Origin: Comamonas testosteroni
GTDB lineage: Bacteria > Pseudomonadota > Gammaproteobacteria > Burkholderiales > Burkholderiaceae_C
Assembly (NCBI RefSeq): GCF_014076415.1
Contig: NZ_CP043568.1
Span: 496,001-560,000 of the forward strand
Length of the DNA: 64,000 nucleotides
Direction of reading: 5' to 3'
The notes beneath the pieces are model-generated. The model searched no databases. It saw nothing but the letters and a program-made list of their open reading frames with translations, and was not told where the DNA came from. A program made the translations under genes and the position numbers. Below, in pieces: positions 1-8,574 of the stretch; position 1 is the stretch's first letter; the number at the start of each line of letters is the position of its first letter.

Positions 1-1
1 C

Positions 2-673
2 GCATTCGGCGCTTTGGTGGCCGCGTTTCCCAACACCGGTTTCATGGGCGTCCCCATGTTGGCGGCGCTGCTGGGCACGCAGAGCGCGGGCCCGGTGATC
101 GTGACCATGGCCATCGACATGGTCATCACCACCTCGGCCTGCATTGCACTGTCGCGGCTTGATCTGGCGGGAGGGCAAGGAATCTGGCTGGCGGTGCGCA
201 ATTCGCTCAAGGGCATGGCATCCAATCCCATGCCCTGGTCGATTCTGCTGGGCGGTCTGGCGTCGGCCATGGGCTGGGTATTGCCCGGTCCGGTGGACAA
301 GACCGTGGCCATGCTGGCTGCCGCAGCTTCGCCGGTGGCATTGTTCACCATAGGAGCCGTGCTGGCGCGCTCGCAGATGAACAGCCACGAGCGCGTGGCT
401 GCGCGCGACTATGTGCCGATTGCGCTGGCCAAGCTGGTCGTCCATCCGCTGCTGGTCTGGGCCGTCGGACTGGCCGCAATCTCCATGGGCCAGGGGCTCC
501 AGCACGAAACCCTGGTGGTGCTGGTGCTGCTGGCGGCTCTTCCCTCGGCCAGCAATGTGTCGCTGCTGACCGAGCGCTACGGCGCCCACAGCGGCCGCGT
601 GGCGCGCATCATTCTGGTATCGACCAGCCTGGCTTTCCTCAGCTTCTCCGCCGCCGTGGCGCTGATGACCTGA
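2..673 (+). CDS. AEC family (auxin efflux carrier-type) transporter, 5' truncated by window edge
   Basis: This is an inner-membrane permease of the AEC family, which in proteobacteria usually exports or takes up small organic acids such as malonate. The reading frame is open to the first base, so the true start lies upstream; the TTG at 14 is not a credible start. Visible are the family motif around AAFPNTGFMGVPML followed by several strongly hydrophobic segments, and a second half with the typical PSASNVSLLTERYG stretch. About 220 C-terminal residues are present of a usual 300-320. The gene ends about 100 bases before a GC-rich inverted repeat that separates it from the convergent asparaginase gene. 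The substrate cannot be told from sequence. Confidence 0.8.
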   Translation, partial: AFGALVAAFPNTGFMGVPMLAALLGTQSAGPVIVTMAIDMVITTSACIALSRLDLAGGQGIWLAVRNSLKGMASNPMPWSILLGGLASAMGWVLPGPVDKTVAMLAAAASPVALFTIGAVLARSQMNSHERVAARDYVPIALAKLVVHPLLVWAVGLAAISMGQGLQHETLVVLVLLAALPSASNVSLLTERYGAHSGRVARIILVSTSLAFLSFSAAVALMT

Positions 674-765
674 TCCAAAACAAGAGCGGCTTGCACAAGA
701 CCAGCCAGTGCAAACCGCTGTTTTGGCTAAAAGCCGTAAATCAAACACACACCTCAACAAAGAGA

Positions 766-871
766 CACCGAGCAAGGGCCTAGGCGGCCCCGCCGCCCCG
801 CAGCGAGGGTGTCGTCCCCCTCCGGCGCTCAGCGCCGAGGGGGAAGGCGCGAAGCGCCTCAGGGGGAGTGT
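766..871. repeat. GC-rich intergenic inverted repeat, copy A
   Basis: Short palindromic blocks are strung together here, among them CCCCCTCCGGCGCT with AGCGCCGAGGGGG, and GGCGC with GCGCC, ending in CTCAGGGGGAG. Related blocks (CTAGGCGGCCCCGCCGC, GTGTCGTCCCCCTC, GCGCCTCAGGGGGAG) recur near 18.35 and 22.1 kb. Copy A lies between two convergent genes and could act as a bidirectional terminator. Confidence 0.7.
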
Positions 872-2166
<1,295 letters not shown>

Positions 2167-2188
2167 AAACCTTAGACTTCAGACGACT

Positions 2189-4375
2189 TTAGATGCTGAG
2201 CGGATCCACATCCACCAGCCAGCGCACCAGCGGCCTGTGCTCGGGCAGGGTGCGCAGCCAGTGCAGATACTGCTGCCAGGCATTCAGAAAGCGCAGCAGG
2301 GCGCTGCGGTTGCCGGCTTCCAGCAGCATCTGGGCGCGCTCCACATTGGCCACGCGCTGCACCGCCATGGGGATGGGCGGGTAGATGAACACCTCGTCCA
2401 GATAAGGCAGTTTGGCCTCTCTTGCGACCTGGGTGGCGGCATTCAGAAACGCCTGGGCGGCTTCCTGGGTGCGTGCATCGGCCCGGACTATGGCCTGGAA
2501 GGCATAGGGCGGCATGCCGGCATCCAGCCGTTCCTTGAGCTGCTGCCTGGCAAACGCCGGGTAGTCATGCTTGCGCAGTGCGGTGTAGACGGCGTTTTGC
2601 GGGTCGTGGCTTTGAATCCACATTTCCGGATGGCTGCCCTGGGCCTTCACATATTGCGCGTCGCGCCCGGCACGCCCGGCGGCCTGCATCAGCAGGCAGA
2701 AGAGCCGCTCCGGGGCGCGATAGTCGCTGGAGTACAGCGCGCTGTCGGGTTGTACGGCCGCCACCAGCGTGATGCGCCGAAAGTCATGGCCCTTGGCCAC
2801 CATCTGGGTGCCTACCAGCACATCCACATCGCCGGCATGCACATGGGCCAGCTGCTGCTCCAGGCTGCCCTTGGCCTTGGTGGTGTCGGCGTCGATGCGC
2901 GCCACGCGGGCAGGATTGCCGTCGGGGCGCTGCACATTGCGCAGCAGCCGCTCCAGCTCTTCCTGCAACTGCTCCGTGCCCTTGCCCAGTGGCAGGATGT
3001 CGGGGTTGCCGCAGCTGGGGCAGGCAAACGGTACACGCTGGGTAAAGCCGCAGTGGTGGCAGCGCAGCGTGCGGTCGCCCTTGTGAAAGACCTGGTGAGC
3101 GCTGCAATGGGGGCAGTCGCTTTTCCAGTTGCAGTCGGCGCAGAACAGCACGGGGGCAAAGCCTCGGCGGTTGAGCAGAATCAGGCTTTGCTCGCCGCGT
3201 TTGACGCGCTCGGTGATGGCCTCGATCAGCGGAGGCGAGAACACGGCGCGTTTGGGCTGCTGGCCCATGTCCACCATTCTCACCCTGGGAAGGCTGGCCG
3301 CGCCTGATCCGGCCGCGCCGATGCGGCTGGGCATATGCAGGCGCAGGTAGCGGCCGACATCGGGTTCCGAGGCATGCCAGCTCTCCAGCGACGGGGTGGC
3401 GCTGCCCAGAATGACCTTGGCGCCGGTATCGCGCCCGCGCCAGATGGCCAGATCGCGCGCCGAATAGCGCGCGCCTTCCTGCTGCTTGTAGCTGGCGTCA
3501 TGTTCCTCGTCGACTACGATCAGCGCCAGATGCGGCACGCTGGCAAAAATAGCCATGCGCGTACCCAGTACGATGCGGGCGCGGCCCGTGTGAGCGGCCA
3601 GCCAGCTTTTGAGGCGCTGCGGGTTGGTCATGCCGCTGTGCATGCTGACTACGGCGTCCTTGCCGTACTGAGGCACGAAGCGGGCGACAAATCGCTCTTC
3701 CAGCTGAGGCGTGAGGTTGATCTCTGGCACCATCACCAGGGCTTGGGCCTCTGGGTTGGTGTCCAGCACGGCTTGCACTGCGCGCAGATAAACCTCGGTC
3801 TTGCCGCTGCCCGTGCTGCCGTAGAGCAGGAACGGGCCTGGGTTTTGCTCAATTTGCTCGAAAACCGAGGATTGCTCGGCGCTGAGTGCGACCCAAGGCG
3901 TTGCGCTGCTGGCGTCCGGCGTGTGATCCATCGTCTCGGTGCTCGCTTGCGCTGCTTCGGTGGCTTGTGCCTTCTTGCGCTTGCCGGCTGGCGTCTTGAC
4001 TGTCTTGGGCGGAGCCAGCCGCCGTGCCAGTTGTTCGGGCGACATATCGCGCAACTGAGGTGGCAAGGCGGTGACGGCAATCTCGCCCAAGCTGCGCTGG
4101 TAATAGTGCGCGGCAAAAGCCACCAGCCGTCGCCAGGCCTGGTTCAGCGGTTCTATGCCCTGCAGCAGGCCGGCAATGCTGCGTAGTTCCACCCCGTCTG
4201 GAATGGCTTCGGGGGCAGCGGGTGCATCCCAGACCACACCCAGCAACTCTCTTTTTCCCAGAGGAACGCGCGCCAAGGTGCCGGGCTCCAGCCATGCATC
4301 GCTAACGTAGCTCAACAGATCACCTACGGCGCTGTGGGCAGGGGTCTGGACGGCAACGTAAACGATATGGGACAT
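2189..4375 (-). CDS. priA: Primosomal protein N', replication restart helicase PriA
   Basis: PriA recognises stalled forks and D-loops and reloads the replisome as a 3'-5' DNA helicase. The 728-residue product has the expected order: N-terminal DNA-binding region (1-115), helicase with Walker A GSTGSGKT at 186-193 and DEEH at 289-292, and a zinc-binding insert with eight cysteines (412, 415, 421, 424, 439, 442, 452, 455). The helicase C-terminal motifs include the GTQMVAKGHDF segment. A low-complexity Lys/Ala/Thr linker near residues 122-160 separates the N-terminal domain from the helicase and is longer than I would expect in the E. coli protein. It is transcribed alone, away from an AT-rich non-coding region that carries perfect DnaA-box sequences. 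Confidence 0.95.
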   Translation of the reverse strand: MSHIVYVAVQTPAHSAVGDLLSYVSDAWLEPGTLARVPLGKRELLGVVWDAPAAPEAIPDGVELRSIAGLLQGIEPLNQAWRRLVAFAAHYYQRSLGEIAVTALPPQLRDMSPEQLARRLAPPKTVKTPAGKRKKAQATEAAQASTETMDHTPDASSATPWVALSAEQSSVFEQIEQNPGPFLLYGSTGSGKTEVYLRAVQAVLDTNPEAQALVMVPEINLTPQLEERFVARFVPQYGKDAVVSMHSGMTNPQRLKSWLAAHTGRARIVLGTRMAIFASVPHLALIVVDEEHDASYKQQEGARYSARDLAIWRGRDTGAKVILGSATPSLESWHASEPDVGRYLRLHMPSRIGAAGSGAASLPRVRMVDMGQQPKRAVFSPPLIEAITERVKRGEQSLILLNRRGFAPVLFCADCNWKSDCPHCSAHQVFHKGDRTLRCHHCGFTQRVPFACPSCGNPDILPLGKGTEQLQEELERLLRNVQRPDGNPARVARIDADTTKAKGSLEQQLAHVHAGDVDVLVGTQMVAKGHDFRRITLVAAVQPDSALYSSDYRAPERLFCLLMQAAGRAGRDAQYVKAQGSHPEMWIQSHDPQNAVYTALRKHDYPAFARQQLKERLDAGMPPYAFQAIVRADARTQEAAQAFLNAATQVAREAKLPYLDEVFIYPPIPMAVQRVANVERAQMLLEAGNRSALLRFLNAWQQYLHWLRTLPEHRPLVRWLVDVDPLSI

Positions 4376-4460
4376 GGAGTTGGATCAGGGGAAGGCGCTG
4401 CAGAGGCCGCGGTTCCTCAGAGCTATAGCAGATTTTGAGGCCTGCAAAGGCTTTGCGTTC

Positions 4461-4469
4461 TGTGGATAA
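4461..4469 (-). promoter_or_regulatory. Perfect DnaA box
   Basis: TTATCCACA read on the minus strand, about 90 bases upstream of the priA start codon. Binding of DnaA is inferred from the exact consensus match only. Confidence 0.5.
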
Positions 4470-4797
4470 CTTTGTGAGAAACAATATGCGAGAAAGGCCT
4501 GGGCAAGTCCTGTTCGTGTTTTTAAGCCTGCAGGATGGTTGAGCAGTTGAAGAATTAATTTATTTAAAACAAAGACTTATATGTATTCATGAGGCGATGA
4601 GGAGCTTGCTTCGGCGGAGTGTTGGCAGGGAGTCTGCTTTGCCATATCTGTGCATAAATCAGGCGGCGAGTCACTGTCAACCGAGAAGCTCCCTAAACCT
4701 AAATGCTTTCAAACCGCGGTGCAAAGTCCTTAACTTCTCAAAAAATAGCACTAGAGCCAGCAGCCATGAGGCATGCACTTATCTTGAAGCACTCATA

Positions 4798-4806
4798 TGT
4801 GGATAA
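4798..4806 (-). promoter_or_regulatory. Perfect DnaA box
   Basis: Second TTATCCACA on the minus strand. It shares the same three flanking bases with the copy at 4461. Confidence 0.5.
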
Positions 4807-4832
4807 CTTCCGTCAATCGATGCCAAGGTGGA

Positions 4833-4868
4833 TGAAAAAATAAAAAAGCGCCAAGCACTGCTGGCGCC
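4833..4868 (-). terminator. Rho-independent terminator, probably for hemE
   Basis: On the minus strand the hairpin GGCGCCAGCAGTGCTTGGCGC (arms TGGCGC at 4862-4867 and GCGCCA at 4848-4853) is followed by TTTTTTATTTTTT. It lies about 170 bases past the hemE stop with no gene between. Confidence 0.75.
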
Positions 4869-5032
4869 GAATTTTTAAGGGTCCGAGATTTAGTGATTTG
4901 AAATCAATGATTTGCTGCCGCTTTGCTGCATCTCAGGCCGGCAATTGTCGTTCAATAACCATTTGATCTTATCGGGTGATTGGGCCCGTTGTTCTGCAAC
5001 AAATGCCTGGGAAGGCACTCGTTGCAGGGGAA

Positions 5033-6148
5033 TCAGCCCTTTGTGCGCAGCAGGCGCGAGTGGCTGTGCACAGCTTCGACCAGCGCGGCCACATGTTCGG
5101 GTGGGGTGAACTGGCTGATGCCGTGACCCAGATTGAAGATGTGGGTGGGGCCGGTGGTGCTCTTGTCGGTATGGGGCTTGCCAAAGCTGTCCAGCACGGC
5201 ACGCGCCTGGGCGGCGACCTGCTCGGGTGCGGCAAACAGCACATTGGGGTCGATATTGCCCTGCAGCGCCTTGCCTGGGCCGCCGACCTCGCCGCCCACG
5301 ATGGCGCGAGCCTTGCCCAGATTGGCCGTCCAGTCCAGACCCAGCACTTCGCAGTCGATGTCCTTCATGTCGGGCAGCCAGATACCACCGCCCTTGGTGA
5401 AGACGATGCGGGGCACGTCGCTGCCGTCCACGCCGGTGCGCTTGAGCTGAGCCAGCACGCGCTTGGTATAGGCCAGGCTGAATTCCTGGAAAGCGCCGTC
5501 GGCCAGCACGCCGCCCCAGCTGTCAAAAATCATCACGGCCTGGGCGCCGGCATCGATCTGGGCGTTCAGGTAGGCGGCCACGCTGTCGGCGTTGACTTCC
5601 AGGATGCGGTGCATCAGGTCGGGGCGCGAGTACATCAGCGACTTGACGGTGCGGTAGTCATCGCTGCCCTTGCCCTCGGTCATGTAGCAGGCCAGAGTCC
5701 AGGGGCTGCCCGAGAAGCCGATCAGCGGCACACGGCCATTGAGCACCTTGCGGATATTGGTGACGGCGTCAAACACATAGCGCAGCTTGTCCATGTCGGG
5801 TACGGCCAGCTCCGCCACGGCGGCCTCGTCGCGCACGACCTTGGCAAAGCGCGGACCCTCGCCTTCGGCGAACGACAGACCAAGGCCCATGGCGTCGGGC
5901 ACGGTCAGGATGTCGCTGAACAGAATGGCCGCGTCCAGAGGGAAGCGATCCAGCGGCTGCAGGGTCACCTCGGTGGCATAGTCCACATTGGTGGCCAGGC
6001 CCATGAAGCTGCCGGCCCTGGCGCGGGTGGCCTTGTACTCGGGCAGGTAGCGTCCCGCCTGGCGCATCAGCCACAGGGGCGTGTAGTCGGTAGCCTGGCG
6101 ACGGCATGCGCGCAGGAAGGTGTCATTGGTCAGGGGGGCGAAACTCAT
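5033..6148 (-). CDS. hemE: Uroporphyrinogen decarboxylase
   Basis: Decarboxylates the four acetate side chains of uroporphyrinogen III to give coproporphyrinogen III, a cytoplasmic heme-pathway step. The start at 6148 (MSFAPL) is preferred to an upstream in-frame ATG because family members begin a few residues before the [20 protein letters not shown] segment. That segment, with [10 protein letters not shown], is the substrate-binding N-terminal signature. The second conserved block is [12 protein letters not shown]. Length is 371 residues, typical for the family. The gene is apparently monocistronic and ends in the hairpin at about 4850. Confidence 0.95.
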   Translation of the reverse strand: MSFAPLTNDTFLRACRRQATDYTPLWLMRQAGRYLPEYKATRARAGSFMGLATNVDYATEVTLQPLDRFPLDAAILFSDILTVPDAMGLGLSFAEGEGPRFAKVVRDEAAVAELAVPDMDKLRYVFDAVTNIRKVLNGRVPLIGFSGSPWTLACYMTEGKGSDDYRTVKSLMYSRPDLMHRILEVNADSVAAYLNAQIDAGAQAVMIFDSWGGVLADGAFQEFSLAYTKRVLAQLKRTGVDGSDVPRIVFTKGGGIWLPDMKDIDCEVLGLDWTANLGKARAIVGGEVGGPGKALQGNIDPNVLFAAPEQVAAQARAVLDSFGKPHTDKSTTGPTHIFNLGHGISQFTPPEHVAALVEAVHSHSRLLRTKG

Positions 6149-6364
6149 ATGCCGATTGTCGCCCACTCCGGCTTTCCCATTCACCACAATCCCGAGCAGC
6201 ATTTCAGCTCTCTGTGCAGCGATGGCCGTTGCCAGGGCTTGTCATGAAACCGTCATCCAAATGTCTCGTGGGCTTCATCTGCGTTTTCCATAATGACGCC
6301 ACGCAGACACACCGTGTGGCACAGGCAGGCCGCCAACTGCGTCCAACACCGGAGGAAAGCAGAC

Positions 6365-7231
6365 ATGAGGCATCCCGAGATTCTTGATGCGCTGAATGGC
6401 CAGAGCATCGCGACGACACCGTCATCGGCACCCTCGCTTTCCCATCGCCCTGTCAGTCCCGCAGATGCTGCAGCGCCCGCTTTGCGCCTGCAGGTGCGCT
6501 GGGCCCGGCATCTGGACGAGGTTCGCCAAGCTCAGCGCCTGCGCTACCAGATCTTTGCCGAGGAAATGGGGGCTGTGCTGCAGACCCCCGTGGCGGGTCA
6601 CGACATCGATGTCTTTGACGATTTCTGCGAGCATCTGATGGTCTGCGATGAAGAGCAGAACAAGGTAATCGGTACCTATCGTCTGCTGACCCCCGCCCAG
6701 GCCCAGCGCGCCGGCGGTCTGTACAGCGATCAGGAATTCGATCTCTCGCCCATCAACGCCTGGCGTGCGCAGATGGTCGAGCTGGGGCGCAGCTGCGTGC
6801 ACGCGGAGCATCGCCAGGGCGGCGTGATTCTGGCGCTCTGGGGGGCGTTGGCCGAATTCATGCAGCGCAACCGGCTCGAAGCCATGGTGGGTTGCGCCAG
6901 CATTCCCATGCAGTACCCGGGCCTGGCCCATGGCGAAGGCCCGGCACGCATCTGGCAGCAACTGCGCCAGAGCCATCTGGCCGAGCCCGAGTTGCAGGTA
7001 CGCCCCCGCGTAGCCCTGCCCGAGGAGCTGGCACATATCAGCAATGTCTCGGCTGATGCGTTGAAGGTCGAGCCGCCAGCGCTGATCCAGGGCTATCTGC
7101 GTGCCGGCGCCAAGGTGCTGGGGGCGCCGGCCTGGGACAGCGACTTCAATACGGCCGATCTGCCCATCATGATGCGCATGCAGGATCTACCCTCTCGCTA
7201 CCGCCGACTGTTCGGGCGCATGAAGGCCTGA
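6365..7231 (+). CDS. GNAT-fold acyltransferase, OlsB/putative hemolysin (COG3176) family
   Basis: Members of this family include OlsB, which N-acylates ornithine from acyl-ACP in ornithine-lipid synthesis; others are poorly characterised. The start at 6365 follows GGAGG with a 9-base spacer. Within 288 residues I see the family blocks RLRYQIFAEEMGA, FDDFCEHLMVCD, VIGTYRLL, the catalytic-core segment VELGRSCVH, and GCASIPMQYPG. No olsA-like partner acyltransferase is adjacent, so a role in ornithine lipids is only suggested. A strong terminator follows directly. The N-terminal 50 residues are Ala/Pro/Ser-rich and probably disordered. Confidence 0.75.
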   Translation: MRHPEILDALNGQSIATTPSSAPSLSHRPVSPADAAAPALRLQVRWARHLDEVRQAQRLRYQIFAEEMGAVLQTPVAGHDIDVFDDFCEHLMVCDEEQNKVIGTYRLLTPAQAQRAGGLYSDQEFDLSPINAWRAQMVELGRSCVHAEHRQGGVILALWGALAEFMQRNRLEAMVGCASIPMQYPGLAHGEGPARIWQQLRQSHLAEPELQVRPRVALPEELAHISNVSADALKVEPPALIQGYLRAGAKVLGAPAWDSDFNTADLPIMMRMQDLPSRYRRLFGRMKA

Positions 7232-7248
7232 GGCGAGGACGGAATGCA

Positions 7249-7279
7249 AAAAGCCTGTGGTCATGCCACAGGCTTTTTT
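7249..7279. terminator. Bidirectional Rho-independent terminator
   Basis: Perfect hairpin AAGCCTGTGG-TCATG-CCACAGGCTT (7251-7275) with an A-run before it and T-run after it. It serves the OlsB-like gene and the convergent membrane-protein gene. Confidence 0.85.
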
Positions 7280-7293
7280 GATGGCTGGACGGG

Positions 7294-7809
7294 TCATGCA
7301 GCGTGGCTGGGCTCATCTTCCAGGCCTTCGGCAAACAGGCCCAGCGCTGTAACCATCAGGCCCAGCATGAGGAAGGCATAGGCTGCAATGGACAGCACCA
7401 GACTCATGCTGTAGCCCCATTGCAGAACCGAGCAGGCCCAATCCCAGGATACATAAAGCGCGCTGCACTGATTGCTGGCCGGCATGTGCACATACCAGGT
7501 GACGGCGATCCACATCAGGATCAGCATCACCACCGTGGTGCGAAGCTTGTGTGATGGCGTCTGGCCCATGTTCTTGAGCAAGACCAGTGGTATGGCTCCG
7601 CCCCAGACAAACATCATCAGCCAGCTGAAGGCAGGAACCTGCGCCAGTGCCTGTTCCAACCAGTGCATCTTGGGCATGCTGTTGATGCTGGCCAGGACGT
7701 CCCAGGCAAAGGGCAGGGCCAGACCGGCTATTGCCAGACTGGCCAGCGCCAGTGCACGCAACAGGCAAAGACGTTTGTGAGACGGCTGGTGGATAAGGTT
7801 GGCATGCAT
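7294..7809 (-). CDS. Hypothetical inner-membrane protein, four predicted membrane segments
   Basis: I do not recognise this 171-residue protein. It has four hydrophobic segments, beginning LCLLRALALASLAIAGLALP near residues 14-33, then around 58-76, 89-107 and 135-158, with a charged C-terminus (GLEDEPSHAA). The start codon is well supported by AGGAGGTAAGCC immediately upstream. Neighbours give no hint: a terminator separates it from the OlsB-like gene and about 350 non-coding bases lie upstream. No conserved catalytic motif is visible. Residue ranges are estimates from hydrophobicity read by eye. Confidence 0.6.
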   Translation of the reverse strand: MHANLIHQPSHKRLCLLRALALASLAIAGLALPFAWDVLASINSMPKMHWLEQALAQVPAFSWLMMFVWGGAIPLVLLKNMGQTPSHKLRTTVVMLILMWIAVTWYVHMPASNQCSALYVSWDWACSVLQWGYSMSLVLSIAAYAFLMLGLMVTALGLFAEGLEDEPSHAA

Positions 7810-8157
7810 GGCTTACCTCCTGTGCAGTTCAGGCAGTCCGCAGTGGTCAACGTGTGCAAGGCTGGCAAAGGCTGGAAACTGCGGTTGCGCCTGGCTTGTG
7901 GGCCTCTCCAGTCTAGAGCTTTTGCATGGTTTGTGCCATAGGCACTGTGCGCCTGCTCGAAGTCGCTCTCTACTCCAGGCCGAAGCCATGTCAGGTATTG
8001 CCGGTTTGACCAGGGCTGGGCCGATGTGCCCAGTCGTAAAGTTGATTGCGCCAGGTTCATTGAGCTTGCCGGGGCTGGCATCTGCCCACTCCTGGGGCTA
8101 AGCTTGGTCTGCTCGACTCAGGGCCATGGCCCCGCAGCGCCGGGCAAAGGAGTTCTT
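7810..8157. other. Intergenic region, nothing further recognised
   Basis: About 350 bases between divergent genes. It must hold the promoters of both, but I see no convincing -35/-10 pair, operator or hairpin. The only clear sites are the two ribosome-binding sites at its ends. Confidence 0.4.
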
Positions 8158-8544
8158 ATGCTGAGCCATTCTGCTGTGACGACGATGCTGCCGGTGATGG
8201 ATATGGCGCGTGCTCGTGCTTTCTACGAGGAAGGCCTGGGTCTGCAGCCAGGAGAGCTGCGGCCCGATGGAAAGTTTGTCTACCTGGTTGGCGGTAGTGC
8301 ACTGGCCCTGTTTCCAAAGCCTGGCGGTACCAAGGCCGAGCACACGGCCATCAGCTTCCGGGTGCCCGATATCGCTGCCAGCATTCGGGAACTGAAAAGC
8401 CGGGGTGTGGTGTTTGAGGACTACGACTTCCCTGACTTCAAGACTGTCGACCATGTCTGCGTGCTGGGGTCCGAGAAGGCCGCCTGGTTCAAGGACACGG
8501 AGGGTAACTACCTCTGTCTGCACGAGGAGGTGGTGCCAGCCTGA
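8158..8544 (+). CDS. VOC (glyoxalase/bleomycin-resistance fold) family protein
   Basis: A 128-residue protein of the vicinal oxygen chelate superfamily, whose members include glyoxalase I, extradiol dioxygenases and antibiotic-binding proteins. The start at 8158 is set by AAAGGAG six bases upstream; longer frames are spurious. The two beta-alpha-beta-beta-beta repeats are visible: VTTMLPVMDMARARAFYEEG at the start of the first and AISFRVPDIAASIRELKSRG at the start of the second, ending WFKDTEGNYLCLHE with a metal-site-like glutamate. The substrate is unknown. It stands alone, convergent with the disulfide reductase gene. Confidence 0.8.
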   Translation: MLSHSAVTTMLPVMDMARARAFYEEGLGLQPGELRPDGKFVYLVGGSALALFPKPGGTKAEHTAISFRVPDIAASIRELKSRGVVFEDYDFPDFKTVDHVCVLGSEKAAWFKDTEGNYLCLHEEVVPA

Positions 8545-8574
8545 ATTGCGTCATGCTCTGCGCGCAGCAATGGC

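Larger units (their letters stand above)
4376..5032. other. 650-base AT-rich non-coding region with DnaA-box-like sites
   Basis: No credible gene is seen. The region is clearly richer in A+T than its surroundings (for example ATTAATTTATTTAAAAC at about 4554-4570). It contains TGTGGATAACTT twice (4461-4472 and 4798-4809), the reverse complement of the perfect DnaA box TTATCCACA, and one single-mismatch box TGTGCATAA at 4649-4657, all in the same orientation. The end near hemE holds that gene's likely terminator. A 69-codon open frame at 4597-4806 has no ribosome site and no recognisable product. Confidence 0.6.

Noticed and set aside
4597..4806. Possible 69-residue small protein in the AT-rich region
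   Set aside because: No ribosome site and no recognisable features; the frame overlaps a DnaA-box-like sequence.
4376..5032. Chromosomal replication origin
   Set aside because: Only two perfect boxes and no dnaA, dnaN, gyrB or rnpA nearby. priA is not a usual oriC neighbour, so DnaA-box clustering is reported without an origin call.
4976..6247. 423-codon plus-strand frame over hemE
   Set aside because: Antisense shadow of a complete, conserved hemE. Its composition is typical of opposite-strand frames in high-GC coding DNA.
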